Assembly: GCF_000420645.1 (NCBI RefSeq)
Contig: NZ_ATVI01000007.1
Span: forward strand, 310,001 to 374,000
DNA from: Nevskia ramosa DSM 11499
GTDB lineage: Bacteria; Pseudomonadota; Gammaproteobacteria; Nevskiales; Nevskiaceae
Direction of reading: 5' to 3'
Length of the DNA: 64,000 nt
A program made the translations under genes and the position numbers. Below the pieces are notes generated by a model. The model searched no databases. It was not told the origin of the DNA and saw nothing but the letters and a program-made list of their open reading frames with translations. This document shows, in pieces, positions 8,878 through 20,710 of this stretch. Numbering within the stretch: position 1 is the stretch's first letter; every line of letters starts with the position of its first letter.

Positions 8878-9423
8878 ATGCCACATCCCCATCACGAAGC
8901 CGACGTCTGGTCGGTCGAAGGCCGTTTCCAGAATTTGATCTACAGCCCGAAGGGCGGCGTAGAAGGCGTGCTGATCGATACCGACGGCGTGTCGACGCAG
9001 TTCGTCACCGATCCGCATGACCCGTCCGTCGCAGAGCAATTCGCCGCACTGCGCGTTGGCCAGGCACTGGTGATCGAAGGCAGCGACCACGGCCCGTCGC
9101 CCAAGGGCGAGCCGGCGCACTGGGTCTACGCTTTCAAGCGCCTGGCCTCGATCGACGGCAAGCCGCCGAAGCTATCGGCTGCGGGCGAAGAAGCCAGCGG
9201 CAAGGTGATCCGCTACAACTACGCGAAGCACGGGGCCGCCAACGGCGTGGTGCTCGACAACGGTGACTTCATCCACACCAAGCCCGAAGGACTCGCCAGG
9301 CTGGGACTGAAGATCGGCGACCAGGTGAAGGCCGAAGGGATGGCGCGGCCACTGGTGACCGGCAACGGCCGGGTGATCGAGGCGACGCGCGTCAACGGCA
9401 GGACGGTCGAATCCGCGCACTGA
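8878..9423 (+). CDS. Paralogue of the upstream protein, two more copies of the same small domain, no signal peptide
   Basis: 181 residues from the ATG at 8878, chosen because GGAG lies at 8866-8869 and the upstream reading frame has no signal. The N-terminus (MPHPHHEADVWSVEGRFQNL) lacks a secretion signal, so this member is probably cytoplasmic, unlike its neighbour. Two units are visible: EGRFQNLIYSPKGGVEGVLI with GQALVIEG, and GKVIRYNYAKHGAANGVVLD with HTKPEG...GDQVKAEG. The 37-base spacing from the upstream gene indicates co-transcription. The function is unknown; the fold may be OB-like by pattern only. Confidence 0.78.
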   Translation: MPHPHHEADVWSVEGRFQNLIYSPKGGVEGVLIDTDGVSTQFVTDPHDPSVAEQFAALRVGQALVIEGSDHGPSPKGEPAHWVYAFKRLASIDGKPPKLSAAGEEASGKVIRYNYAKHGAANGVVLDNGDFIHTKPEGLARLGLKIGDQVKAEGMARPLVTGNGRVIEATRVNGRTVESAH

Positions 9424-9433
9424 CGGCGGCTAG

Positions 9434-10666
9434 GTGATGCGTGATCGATCGACGTCCCTGCTGGCGCTGACCTGGCTGGCGTTTTTCATGGCCGACGTGC
9501 GCGACGGACTCGGGCCATTCCTGGCGACCTACCTGCAGGAGCACCGGGTACAGCAGGAGTTGATCGGCTACACCATGACCGCCGGCGGCCTGGCCGCCGT
9601 GGTCATGACGCCGTTCGCCGGGGCGTGGGTTGACAGTTCCAGCGCCAAACGGGCGATGACGGTGGTCGCGGCGCTTGCCGTGCTCGCCTCCAGCGCGATC
9701 GCCTTCACCACGCTGTCGGCGTCGATGCTGATCGCGTCACAGATCGTCACCGGCGTCGCCGGAGCGGTGCTCGCCGCCACGATGGCGGCGCTGACGCTGG
9801 GCCTCGCCAGATCCGCAGGCTTCAAACAGCAGACCGGGCGCAACGAGGCCTTCAGCCACGCCGGCAACATGATCTCGGCGGTCGGCGCGGGGCTGGCAGC
9901 GCATCTGTTCGGCGCGCCATGGATGCTGGCGGTGATGGCGGCTTTGACGATTGGCGCGCTGCTCTCCGTGTGGGCCATCCGCGCCGCCGACATCGACCAC
10001 GAAGCTGCACGCGGCGACGAGCCACAGGACGCAAAGCCTGCAGAAATCGACGGACAAGGGCACGCGCCGATCGTCACCCTGTTCCGCAACCGGCCGCTGC
10101 TGTTCTTCGCGCTGGCCTGCGCCTTCTTCCACCTCGGCAATGCCGCGATGTTGCCGCTGCTGAACCAGCGGCTGGCCGCCACCGTCGCCGATTCGGCGCC
10201 ACTGCTGTGGACCGGTATCGCCATCGTCGTCGCCCAGCTCACGATGATTCCGGTGGCCCTGTGGGTCGCGCGCAGCCGCCGCTACGACGTTGCCTGGTTC
10301 GTGTACGTCGCCATTCTCGTGCTGCCCGTACGCGGCGCACTCGCCTACGCATTCGCCAGCGAGTGGAACAACATCCCGGTGCAGATACTCGATGGCCTGG
10401 CGGCTGGCGCACTCGGGGTAGCCACGCCGCTGCTGGTGCAGCGCTACACGCGTGGCAGCGGCCGCTTCAACACCGCGCTGGGTTTCGTCATGACGCTGCA
10501 GGGCGTCGGCGCGGCACTCAGTCCCGCCATGGCCAACGCCGTGGTCGGCGCGGGCCAGCATTTCGGCATCGCCTTCGTGGTGCTGGCCGCAACATCGGTG
10601 CTGGCGCTGCCGATCTTCCGGCTCGCGCAACGCGGTGCCGTCAGCCCGACAGGTTCAGCGCGGTGA
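9434..10666 (+). CDS. Major facilitator superfamily transporter
   Basis: 410 residues with about twelve hydrophobic helices in two halves, the second beginning near TLFRNRPLLFFALACAFFHL. The N-terminal helix contains FMADVRDGLGPFLATYL, the conserved opening of a drug/metabolite-type MFS subfamily that resembles permeases next to small soluble proteins. Translation can begin at GTG 9434 or the adjacent ATG 9437; neither has a strong Shine-Dalgarno. It follows the duplicated-domain gene by 10 bases and so belongs to the same transcript. The substrate is unknown. It converges on guaA. Confidence 0.85.
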   Translation: MMRDRSTSLLALTWLAFFMADVRDGLGPFLATYLQEHRVQQELIGYTMTAGGLAAVVMTPFAGAWVDSSSAKRAMTVVAALAVLASSAIAFTTLSASMLIASQIVTGVAGAVLAATMAALTLGLARSAGFKQQTGRNEAFSHAGNMISAVGAGLAAHLFGAPWMLAVMAALTIGALLSVWAIRAADIDHEAARGDEPQDAKPAEIDGQGHAPIVTLFRNRPLLFFALACAFFHLGNAAMLPLLNQRLAATVADSAPLLWTGIAIVVAQLTMIPVALWVARSRRYDVAWFVYVAILVLPVRGALAYAFASEWNNIPVQILDGLAAGALGVATPLLVQRYTRGSGRFNTALGFVMTLQGVGAALSPAMANAVVGAGQHFGIAFVVLAATSVLALPIFRLAQRGAVSPTGSAR

Positions 10667-10718
10667 ACCTGTCCGTTGCCAGGAATGCCGCCGGATACGG
10701 CCTACAACTGCTGGCCTG

Positions 10719-12335
10719 TCACTCCCACTCGATCGTCGCCGGCGGCTTGCCGGAGATGTCGTAGACGACTCGCGAGACGCCATTGATCTCGTTGACGATC
10801 CGCAAGGACACTTTCTCCAGCAGTTCGTACGGCAGCCGTGCCCAGCGGGCGGTCATGAAGTCGATGGTCTCTACCGCGCGGATCGCGATCACCGGGGCGT
10901 AGCGGCGGCCATCGCCGGTGACGCCGACCGACTTCACCGGCAGGAAGACGGCGAAGGCTTGCGAGGTCTTGTCGTACCAGCCGGCGGCGCGCAGTTCTTC
11001 GATGAAGATGTAGTCGGCGATGCGCAGGGTATCCGCCGCTTCCTTGGTCACTTCGCCGAGGATGCGGACGCCGAGGCCGGGGCCCGGGAACGGATGGCGG
11101 TAGACCATGTCGCGCGGCAGGCCGAGTTCGACGCCGATCTTGCGTACCTCGTCCTTGAACAGCTCGCGCAGCGGCTCGACGAGCTTCATCTTCATGTGCT
11201 CGGGCAAGCCGCCGACGTTGTGATGGCTCTTGATCAGATGCGCCTTGCCGGTCTTGGCGCCGGCGCTTTCGATCACGTCGGGATAGATCGTCCCTTGAGC
11301 CAGGAAGTCGACTCCAGTAATTTTTTGCGCTTCCTCGTCGAACACTTCGACGAACAGCCGGCCGATGATCTTGCGCTTGGCTTCCGGATCGGACACGCCT
11401 TTCAGAGCACCGAGGAAACGGGCTTCGGCGTCGACACGAATGACCTTCACACCGAGGTTCTTGGCGAAGATCTGCATGACCTGATCGCCTTCATGATGGC
11501 GCAGCAGGCCGTGGTCGACGAACACGCAGGTCAGTTGATCGCCGATCGCCTTGTGCAGCATCGCGGCGACCACCGAGGAATCGACGCCGCCGGACAGGCC
11601 GAGCAGCACGCGGCCGTTGCCGACCTGGGCGCGGACCTTGTCGATTGCATCGTGAATGATGTTGTCGGCGTTCCAGGCGTTGCCGCAGCCGCAGAGTTCA
11701 TGGACAAAGCGCGAGTAGATGCGCGTGCCCTGCGTGGTATGCGTGACTTCCGGATGGAACTGCAGACCGTAGTAGCGGCGGTCCTCGTCGGCGATGCCGG
11801 CGATCGGCACGTCGCGGGTGCTGGCAATCAGCTTGAAGCCGGGCGGGATTTCGACCACGCGATCGCCGTGGCTCATCCAGACATCGAGCAGGCCATGGCC
11901 TTCTTCGCTGACCCGGTCTTCGATGTCGCGCAGCAGTTCGGAATGGCCGCGGGCGCGGATTTCGGCATAGCCGAACTCTTTCGAATCGTGCGCTTCGACC
12001 TTGCCGCCCAGCTGGTGTGCCATCGCCTGCAGCCCGTAGCAGATGCCGAGCACCGGCACCTTCAGGTCCCAGACCGCGTCACGAACGCGCGGCGCTTTCA
12101 GCTGGGTGACTGACTCCGGGCCGCCGGACAAGATCACGCCTTTCGGCGCGAACGCGCGGACTTCGTCCTCGGACATGTCCCAGGGATGCAGCTCGCAGTA
12201 GACGCCGAGTTCGCGAACCCGGCGGGCGATCAGCTGGGTGTACTGCGAGCCGAAATCGAGGATCAGAATCCGGTCGGCATGGATATCTGGAGTCGGCGTC
12301 GGAATCTGCTTCACGGCAACGGCAGCAGCAGTCAT
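10719..12335 (-). CDS. guaA: GMP synthase (glutamine-hydrolysing)
   Basis: Converts XMP to GMP using glutamine and ATP. The N-terminal class I amidotransferase domain shows the [11 protein letters not shown] start (residues 22-31), nucleophile C99 in GICYG, and the QFHPEV triad segment. The ATP-pyrophosphatase domain has the [11 protein letters not shown]-loop, and the C-terminal dimerisation domain ends in PPATIEWE. The length of 538 residues is about 13 over the usual 525 because of a threonine/alanine/proline-rich N-terminal extension, so a slightly later start is possible. It follows guaB by 7 bases as a classic guaBA operon. Confidence 0.97.
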   Translation of the reverse strand: MTAAAVAVKQIPTPTPDIHADRILILDFGSQYTQLIARRVRELGVYCELHPWDMSEDEVRAFAPKGVILSGGPESVTQLKAPRVRDAVWDLKVPVLGICYGLQAMAHQLGGKVEAHDSKEFGYAEIRARGHSELLRDIEDRVSEEGHGLLDVWMSHGDRVVEIPPGFKLIASTRDVPIAGIADEDRRYYGLQFHPEVTHTTQGTRIYSRFVHELCGCGNAWNADNIIHDAIDKVRAQVGNGRVLLGLSGGVDSSVVAAMLHKAIGDQLTCVFVDHGLLRHHEGDQVMQIFAKNLGVKVIRVDAEARFLGALKGVSDPEAKRKIIGRLFVEVFDEEAQKITGVDFLAQGTIYPDVIESAGAKTGKAHLIKSHHNVGGLPEHMKMKLVEPLRELFKDEVRKIGVELGLPRDMVYRHPFPGPGLGVRILGEVTKEAADTLRIADYIFIEELRAAGWYDKTSQAFAVFLPVKSVGVTGDGRRYAPVIAIRAVETIDFMTARWARLPYELLEKVSLRIVNEINGVSRVVYDISGKPPATIEWE

Positions 12336-12342
12336 CGGATCT

Positions 12343-14423
<2,081 letters not shown>

Positions 14424-14429
14424 ACTCTC

Positions 14430-14463
14430 AGCGGCGCTGTGCCATGCGGCACGGAATGCCGCT
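14430..14463. repeat. Nested inverted repeat between the small secreted gene and xseA
   Basis: AGCGGC (14430-14435) pairs with GCCGCT (14458-14463), and inside them GTGCC (14439-14443) pairs with GGCAC (14448-14452). It lies 11 bases before the xseA ATG, where a ribosome site would be expected but none is obvious. It has no T-tract. It could end the upstream transcript weakly or affect xseA translation. Confidence 0.3.
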
Positions 14464-14474
14464 AGGCTTGCCCG

Positions 14475-15848
14475 ATGAACGAAGCCTCCCGCGGCGTGCC
14501 GGCGCGCACCACCTATTCCGTTTCCGAACTGGCCGACATCCTGCGCGGCCTGCTGGAAGACAGCTTGCCGAGCGTCTGGGTATCCGGCGAAATCTCGAAC
14601 TTCTCCCGCCCCGCATCCGGCCATTGGTATTTCACCTTGAAGGACGAGCGCGCCCAGCTGCGCTGCGCGATGTTCAAGAACACCAACTACTACGTGCGCC
14701 CGCAGCCGAAGGACGGCGATGCGGTGCTGGTGCGCGCCAAGGTCGGCGTCTATCCGGCGCGCGGCGAACTGCAGATGATCGTCGAGCACCTGGAAGCGGC
14801 CGGCACCGGTGCGCTGCTGCGGGCCTTCGAGCAGCTGAAAGCCAAGCTCGCTGCCGAAGGCCTGTTCGATACCGCGCTGAAACGGCCGCTGCCGAAACTG
14901 CCGCGCCGCATCGGCGTGATCACCTCGGGCACCGGTGCGGCGCTGCAGGACATCCTCAATGCGCTATGGCGCCGCTGGCCGCTCGCGGAAGTGATGCTCC
15001 TGCCGGTACCGGTGCAGGGCAAGGAAGCGCCGCCGGCGATCATCCGGGCGCTGCGCGAACTGCCGCTGCGCGCACCGGTCGACGTGATCCTGCTCGCCCG
15101 AGGCGGCGGTTCATTGGAAGACCTGTGGGCATTCAATGATGAAGGCGTGGCCAGGGCAATTCGCGCCTGCACGGTGCCGGTGGTATCCGGCGTCGGCCAC
15201 GAGATCGATTTCACGATCGCCGACTTCGCCGCCGATCTCCGTGCCGCCACACCGACCGCCGCCGCCGAGCTGGCGACGCCGGATATCGCCGAGCGCTATT
15301 CGCGCGTCGATACGCTGGATATCGCGCTGATCGGCTTGGTCAACCGTCGGCTGCTGCAGTTGCGCGAGCGTCTGGCGCAGATGTCGAGCCGTCTGCAGAG
15401 CCTGCATCCGGGCCGCCGTCTGCAGGAGCGCGCACAGCGGCTCGATGAACTCGACGAGCGCCTGCGTCATGCGATGAGCACTCGCCTCGCGGCCAGCGCT
15501 GACCGTCTGCGCCGTCACGAACAGCGCTTCGAAGCCGCTGCGCCGCTGCCACGCATCGTGCTGCGGCAGAGCCAGTTGCGTCTGCTGGCCGATCGTCTGA
15601 TGCGCGCCGGCAGCAGCGTGCTCATCGAACGGCGTGCGCGCCTGCGTCAGGCGGGGGCCTTGCTGAACAGCCTGAATCCCTCCGCCGTGCTGGAACGCGG
15701 CTATGCGCTGGCGACCGGCGCCGATGGCCGCATCCTTCGCGACAGCGCCGAAGTGAGCAGCGGCGAGCGGGTTTCGGTGCAACTGGCACGTGGCCGTTTC
15801 GAGGCCGATGTGGCCGATATTCGGCCTCCGGAGACCCAGAAAACCTAA
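14475..15848 (+). CDS. xseA: Exodeoxyribonuclease VII large subunit
   Basis: Large catalytic subunit of the single-strand-specific exonuclease VII. 457 residues, the usual length. The N-terminal OB-fold is clear (TYSVSELADILRGLLEDSLP, then VWVSGEISNFSRPASGHWYF). The central catalytic domain has RIGVITSGTGAALQDI, LARGGGSLEDLWAFNDE and VPVVSGVGHEIDFTIADFAAD. A long coiled-coil helical region follows and the C-terminal NPSAVLERGYALAT segment is present. The small subunit xseB is not in the window. Confidence 0.96.
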   Translation: MNEASRGVPARTTYSVSELADILRGLLEDSLPSVWVSGEISNFSRPASGHWYFTLKDERAQLRCAMFKNTNYYVRPQPKDGDAVLVRAKVGVYPARGELQMIVEHLEAAGTGALLRAFEQLKAKLAAEGLFDTALKRPLPKLPRRIGVITSGTGAALQDILNALWRRWPLAEVMLLPVPVQGKEAPPAIIRALRELPLRAPVDVILLARGGGSLEDLWAFNDEGVARAIRACTVPVVSGVGHEIDFTIADFAADLRAATPTAAAELATPDIAERYSRVDTLDIALIGLVNRRLLQLRERLAQMSSRLQSLHPGRRLQERAQRLDELDERLRHAMSTRLAASADRLRRHEQRFEAAAPLPRIVLRQSQLRLLADRLMRAGSSVLIERRARLRQAGALLNSLNPSAVLERGYALATGADGRILRDSAEVSSGERVSVQLARGRFEADVADIRPPETQKT

Positions 15849-15887
15849 AGGTCTTAAGACGGAACCGGAAGCGGGCAAGCCTTTCGT

Positions 15888-15893
15888 TATACT
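15888..15893 (+). promoter_or_regulatory. Possible -10 element for the exeA-gspB operon
   Basis: TATACT lies 45 bases upstream of the exeA start in the 89-base spacer after xseA. No convincing -35 hexamer sits at the right distance, so this is a weak, position-based call. Confidence 0.3.
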
Positions 15894-15937
15894 CGCGCAG
15901 CCTATCTCCGGCGCCTTTTCAGACTCCGTTTCCGCCC

Positions 15938-17620
15938 TTGTACGCCGCGCATTACAAACTTCGCGAGCCGCCGTTTTCGATCGCCCCCGATCCGGCCTTC
16001 CTGTACATGAGCTCGCGCCATCAGGAGGCGCTCGGCCATCTGCTTTACGGCACCGGCCAGTACGGCGGTTTCGTGCAGCTGACCGGCGAAGTCGGCACCG
16101 GCAAGACCACGATCGTCCGCACCCTGCTCGCGCAGAAGCTGGACAACGTCGACATCGCGATGATCCACAACCCGCGCCAGAACGAGATCGAGTTCGTTGC
16201 CTCGATCCTCGACGAGCTGGGCGTGGACTATCCCGGCCGCAGCAATGATCCGTCCGGGCATTCGATCAAGACCCTGGTCGATGCGCTGAACCAGCATCTG
16301 CTGGCCAGCCATGCCGCCGGCCGGCGCACGGTGCTGATCATCGACGAAGCACAGAACCTGCCGACGCCGGTGCTCGAACAGGTGCGGCTGCTGACCAATC
16401 TGGAAACGACGAAGGAAAAGCTGCTGCGGATCATGCTGATCGGCCAGCCGGAACTGGTCGAGCTGCTCAATCGTCCGGAGCTGCGCCAGCTGGCCAGCCG
16501 GATCACCGCGCGCTTCCATCTGACGCCGCTGACCGTCGTCGAGACGATGCAGTACATCATCCATCGCCTGCACGTCGTCGGCGGTCCGTCGGACCTGTTC
16601 ACCGATCCGGCGATGCGCAGCGTGCATCGTTATGCCCGCGGCATTCCGCGCCAGATCAACATCATCTGCGATCGCTCGCTGCTCGGCGCCTATGCGCGCG
16701 GCCTGCGGTCGGTAACGCCGGCAATCGTCGATCAGGCGGCTGTGGAAGTGACCGGCGTGCAGCCGAGCCAGTCGGCCTCCGGCTGGCTGGCGAAGCGCCT
16801 GCGTCCGCGAGCCGTGCCCCTGCCCTGGGTTGAATCGGCGCTGGCGATTGCGGCGCTGGTGATCGCCGGTGTGCTGCTGAACCAGACGCTGAATGGCGGC
16901 AGCAAGGCCGAAGCCAAGCCTGCCGCCGCCGCCGCAACCGAGAAACCGAAACCCACGCCCGTTGCCGCACCTGCACCGCCGGCACCTGCGCCGGCGGCGC
17001 AGCTTTCCGGCGTTGGCGCGCTGCAGGCAACGGCTCAGCCGCTGCCGGTGGTGATGTCGCGACTGATCGGCCTCTGGCAGCCGGGCCTGAGCATTCCGCG
17101 CGGCCAGAACGTCTGCCGCGCGCTGGCCCGCAATGCCATCGATTGCTACAAGGGCGATGCCAGCTGGGACGAACTGCGGCAGATGAATCATCCGGCGATC
17201 CTGACCCTGGAATTCGAGGACGGCAGCCGGCAGTACGCGCTGCTGCGCGCAGTCGATGGCGACAACGCCATCATCGATACAGCCAACGGCCCGCTACGGC
17301 TGCCGTTCGCAACCCTCGATCCTCTTTGGAACAGCGAATTCCTGATGCTCTGGCAGCGGCCGATCGAGGAATCCCAGATCGATAGCCAGACGCGCGGCGA
17401 TTCAGTGCTGTGGCTGCGCCGGACCTTGGCGAAAGCCGACGGCAAGACGCTGACCGGCGCCTTGCCGACCAATTTCGGGGCCGAGTTGAAAACGCAGGTG
17501 CTGCGCTTCCAGACCAGCCACGGCTTGCCCGCTGACGGCATCGCCGGCACCCGCACCCTGATGCTGCTGGGCAACCTGTCGCCGAAACCCGGCACGCCGT
17601 CGCTGAGGGACGCGCCATGA
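15938..17620 (+). CDS. exeA: ExeA/GspA-type AAA+ ATPase with peptidoglycan-binding C-terminus
   Basis: 560 residues. The TTG start at 15938 gives the family opening YAAHYKLREPPFSIAPDPAF. A cytoplasmic AAA+ domain has Walker A GEVGTGKTT (residues 50-58) and Walker B TVLIIDEAQN (131-140). One membrane helix (about 289-310) is followed by an alanine/proline-rich linker, a C39-peptidase-like periplasmic region (CRALARNAIDCYKG, without an obvious full catalytic set) and a PG_binding_1 domain near the end (FQTSHGLPADGIAGTRTLML). With GspB it inserts the type II secretin into or through peptidoglycan. The stop overlaps gspB by four bases. Confidence 0.92.
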   Translation: MYAAHYKLREPPFSIAPDPAFLYMSSRHQEALGHLLYGTGQYGGFVQLTGEVGTGKTTIVRTLLAQKLDNVDIAMIHNPRQNEIEFVASILDELGVDYPGRSNDPSGHSIKTLVDALNQHLLASHAAGRRTVLIIDEAQNLPTPVLEQVRLLTNLETTKEKLLRIMLIGQPELVELLNRPELRQLASRITARFHLTPLTVVETMQYIIHRLHVVGGPSDLFTDPAMRSVHRYARGIPRQINIICDRSLLGAYARGLRSVTPAIVDQAAVEVTGVQPSQSASGWLAKRLRPRAVPLPWVESALAIAALVIAGVLLNQTLNGGSKAEAKPAAAAATEKPKPTPVAAPAPPAPAPAAQLSGVGALQATAQPLPVVMSRLIGLWQPGLSIPRGQNVCRALARNAIDCYKGDASWDELRQMNHPAILTLEFEDGSRQYALLRAVDGDNAIIDTANGPLRLPFATLDPLWNSEFLMLWQRPIEESQIDSQTRGDSVLWLRRTLAKADGKTLTGALPTNFGAELKTQVLRFQTSHGLPADGIAGTRTLMLLGNLSPKPGTPSLRDAP

Positions 17621-18618
17621 GTCTGATCCTCGATGCCCTGAAACGCGCCGAACGCGAGCGCAAGCTGGGCCAGGCGCCCACCGCGCTCGAAGAAGTGGCC
17701 GTGCCGCCACCGGCCACACGGCAGCAACCGGGCCGACGGCCGATCATTCTTGGCGTCGTCGCCGTGGCGATTGCGGCGCTGGCCGTGTTTGCGTTCCTGC
17801 GCAGCAGGCACCCGACAGCGGCGGCGGCCGCTCCGGCTGAATCGGCGTTCGTCGAGGTTACTCACGAGCCCGCGCCTGCTGCTCCCCCAGCGCCCGCCAC
17901 CGCCAATCCCGCGGATGAAACCCAGGATGCGCGCATCGAGGATGGCGCCAGCATTGCCTCGCTCGATGATCTGACCGATGGCGACGCGTCCAATGCCGCG
18001 GCCGCTCCGGCCGCTGACGAGGCGACCGGCGGCATGCAGGTTGATGACGGTTCGACGCTGGTGACGCCATCGCAGCCGCGTGAACCGGCACCCGTTATCG
18101 CCGCAAAGCCGGCCCCGTCGCCGCCATCGTCGACGTCCTTCAAGCTTGACCCCAAGCCGTCACCCACGTCGTCGGCGCCCCAGCCGCAAGCTCAGCAGCT
18201 GGTGACGAACGCGAATGCGACGCCGAGCAACACAACACCTGCCGCCGGCGAAGACCTGGTGATTCCGATCGAGGAATACGTACCGGTGACGGCTAGCTCA
18301 GCCGCAGCCGCAGCCGGCCCGGCGCCGGCATCGACCGCACGTCAGACTGCGCCGGTTCCTGCGCCAGCGCAGCCCGCTTCTCCGGCATCGGTCCGGCGTC
18401 TCAAGGACATGCCGCCGGCCTATCGCGCCGATTTCCCGCCGATCGCCATCGACGTGCACGTCTACAACGACAACCCGCAACGCCGCTTCGTGCTGATCAA
18501 TGGCCGCCGCTACCGCGAGGGCGACGCCCTGAGCGAAGGCCCACGCATCGCCCAGATCGTGCCCGAAGGCATCGTCTTCGACTGGCGCAACGAACAGGTG
18601 CTGTACAGCAGTCGCTGA
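17617..18618 (+). CDS. gspB: GspB/ExeB, type II secretion assembly partner of ExeA
   Basis: 333 residues. The N-terminus MSLILDALKRAERERKLGQ is the signature of the GspB family. One membrane helix (about 45-65) is followed by a long alanine/proline/threonine-rich periplasmic linker. The C-terminal T2SSB domain is intact (RRLKDMPPAYRADFPPIAID, later YREGDALSEGPRIAQIVPEG). The ATG overlaps the exeA stop (17617-17620). The core type II secretion genes are elsewhere. An intrinsic terminator follows 25 bases downstream. Confidence 0.9.
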   Translation: MSLILDALKRAERERKLGQAPTALEEVAVPPPATRQQPGRRPIILGVVAVAIAALAVFAFLRSRHPTAAAAAPAESAFVEVTHEPAPAAPPAPATANPADETQDARIEDGASIASLDDLTDGDASNAAAAPAADEATGGMQVDDGSTLVTPSQPREPAPVIAAKPAPSPPSSTSFKLDPKPSPTSSAPQPQAQQLVTNANATPSNTTPAAGEDLVIPIEEYVPVTASSAAAAAGPAPASTARQTAPVPAPAQPASPASVRRLKDMPPAYRADFPPIAIDVHVYNDNPQRRFVLINGRRYREGDALSEGPRIAQIVPEGIVFDWRNEQVLYSSR

Positions 18619-18642
18619 TACACGCGGCCGACCAACAAGAAG

Positions 18643-18670
18643 AAAAAAGCCCGCCTAGACGGGCTTTTTC
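18643..18670. terminator. Intrinsic terminator after gspB
   Basis: AAAAAAGCCCG, a short CCTAGA loop and CGGGCTTTTTC form a strong GC stem flanked by A and T tracts. It ends the exeA-gspB transcript and sits 16 bases before the start of the next gene. Confidence 0.9.
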
Positions 18671-18685
18671 ATAAAGGGGAGGGAA

Positions 18686-20629
18686 ATGAACAAGGCGGCC
18701 TGGTTGTTGAAGTCTGTGACCTTGCTGGCGTTCATGCTGCACCTGCTGCCCGCGCAGGCCGCTCCTGCTGCGGAAATTCCCTTGGCGGTGTTCGCAGCAC
18801 ATCCCGATTTCACCGAGGTGCGGCTTTCGCCGACCGGCGACTACGTGGCCGCGATACTGCGCAAAGACGAGCGTAGCCAGCTCGTCGTCCTGCGCACCGC
18901 AACCCTGGAAGCCAGCCTGCGCCTGCAGCTGCAGGTGAACCAGCATGTCGACGATATCTGGTGGGCGTCGCCGCGGCGGCTGGTGATATCGGGTGCCCTG
19001 CAGACCGACGGATGGTCTGCACCACGGCGCACCGGCGAGCTGTTCGCAGTCGATGCCGATGGCAAGAACCAGATCTATCTTTCTGGTGAACGCGATGGGC
19101 AGATCGATCACGCCTTCGGCTGGATGATCGATCCAATCGCCGATGACGATCACAACGTGCTGATGTTGCTGGAGCGCTACGGCGCGCGCGACCGAGGCGA
19201 AGCCATGTCGGCGCACAAGCTCAACATCGATACCGGAAGCCGCGTCCGCGTCGCCACGGCGCCGATCAAGGGACAGGCGACGTTTGCTGCCGATGCCAGC
19301 GGGCGAGTGCTGAATGTCGGGGTACTGGACGCTCTGGGCCAACACCATCTTTATGCGCGCCAGGATGAACAGGCGGCCTGGGTCGAATTGCCGATGCCGC
19401 CGGACATGCGGGTTGGCATCGAGCGCATCCTGCCCGACGGCAGCGTGCTGTACACAGAAACCTCGACGCGCGAGCCAATCAAGAATTGCATCGTGCGTCG
19501 GGCCGCCGGCACTTTGCAGGGCGGTGAGGTGCTGGGGTGTTCGCACGGCAAACCCACGGTTCTCTATTCATTCGATCGCCGCGAACCGATTGCCTTGCGG
19601 CTCTATGACAGCGAGCGGCCACGGTTGATGCATCTGGACAGCGAGCATCCAGATCACCTGCTGCTACAGGCGCTGGAACGCGATCTGGCCTCGGACGCGG
19701 TGCTCTATCTCGTCTATACGAGCGACGGGTCCAAGGCCATCATCAAGGTGATCAGCGATCGCGATCCGGGCCGCTATTACCTGTTCGATCGCGCGAAGAA
19801 TCAGGTCCGGTACCTGTTCTCGCAACGCGACGAGATCGATCCTGCCGTCATGTCGCCGCGACAGATCCTGAAGCTGCCGGCGGCGGCTCAGTCCGATGCA
19901 GCCTTCCTCACCTTGCCGGCCAGCGGCGCGAACAAGCCGCCGCTGGTGGTGAAGTTGCGAGGTGTCTACGGCGCGAGCGCGAGCTGGACCTGGGATGCCG
20001 ATTCGCAGGCACTTGCCAGCCGTGGCTACGCGGTGCTGGATATCGACAACTACGACGGCGCAGCGCGGCGCACGTCAGCGCAGGTAGTGCAGCCCGATCC
20101 AGCAATCGGCCTTGCCGCGGCACTGATCGAAAACCTGAAATGGCTGCGCACGCAGGATCAGATCGATGGCGATCGCATCTGCATACATGGCGACAGCTAC
20201 GGGGCTTACATCGCGCTGACTGCCGCTGTGCAAGAACCCGCGCTGTTTCGTTGCATCGTCAGTGAAGCCGGCATCGTCGATATCGATGCCTGGCGCAAGG
20301 ACACCTACCTGTCCGAGACGGCCTACGGTCGCAGCCTCATCGGGCTTTACATGAGCGGAATTGGCAGCGCCATGTCGTCGCCGCTGAGCGCGATCGGCAA
20401 GCTCGAGGCGCCGCTGCTCCTGATTCACGGCCGACTGGATTCGATCGTGCCTTATGGTCAGGCCAAGCAGCTGATGAAAGCGCTCGAACGGGAAAGCGTC
20501 TCGTACGAGAAGTACATCGAAAGCAATGAAGCCCACGGCTTCTATCTGCAAGCGCATCGCACCAAGCGCTACGAAGAGCTGCTGGCCTTCTTCGATCGTC
20601 ATATCGGCCGGCGATCGGCCGGCCCGTGA
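18686..20629 (+). CDS. Secreted S9 (prolyl oligopeptidase) family serine peptidase
   Basis: 647 residues. A signal peptide ends near residue 26 (LLPAQAAPA). A beta-propeller-like N-terminal half (about 30-400) precedes an alpha/beta hydrolase peptidase domain with nucleophile S504 in HGDSYGAY, D585 in GRLDSIVPYGQ and H617 in NEAHGFYLQ, so the catalytic triad is complete. It should cleave short proline- or alanine-containing peptides in the periplasm. AGGGGAGGG at 18676-18684 is the ribosome site. It is monocistronic between two intrinsic terminators. Confidence 0.92.
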   Translation: MNKAAWLLKSVTLLAFMLHLLPAQAAPAAEIPLAVFAAHPDFTEVRLSPTGDYVAAILRKDERSQLVVLRTATLEASLRLQLQVNQHVDDIWWASPRRLVISGALQTDGWSAPRRTGELFAVDADGKNQIYLSGERDGQIDHAFGWMIDPIADDDHNVLMLLERYGARDRGEAMSAHKLNIDTGSRVRVATAPIKGQATFAADASGRVLNVGVLDALGQHHLYARQDEQAAWVELPMPPDMRVGIERILPDGSVLYTETSTREPIKNCIVRRAAGTLQGGEVLGCSHGKPTVLYSFDRREPIALRLYDSERPRLMHLDSEHPDHLLLQALERDLASDAVLYLVYTSDGSKAIIKVISDRDPGRYYLFDRAKNQVRYLFSQRDEIDPAVMSPRQILKLPAAAQSDAAFLTLPASGANKPPLVVKLRGVYGASASWTWDADSQALASRGYAVLDIDNYDGAARRTSAQVVQPDPAIGLAAALIENLKWLRTQDQIDGDRICIHGDSYGAYIALTAAVQEPALFRCIVSEAGIVDIDAWRKDTYLSETAYGRSLIGLYMSGIGSAMSSPLSAIGKLEAPLLLIHGRLDSIVPYGQAKQLMKALERESVSYEKYIESNEAHGFYLQAHRTKRYEELLAFFDRHIGRRSAGP

Positions 20630-20665
20630 ATTCATCACGGACCGAGACCTGAGTCTGCACCCAAA

Positions 20666-20694
20666 GAAAAAGCCCGCTTGAGCGGGTTTTTTCC
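20666..20694. terminator. Bidirectional intrinsic terminator
   Basis: AGAAAAAGCCCGCT TG AGCGGGTTTTTTCC forms a GC stem with A and T tracts on both sides, between the convergent S9 peptidase gene and the aminotransferase gene, and can serve both. Confidence 0.9.
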
Positions 20695-20710
20695 ATGAAC
20701 GGCTTTGAGG

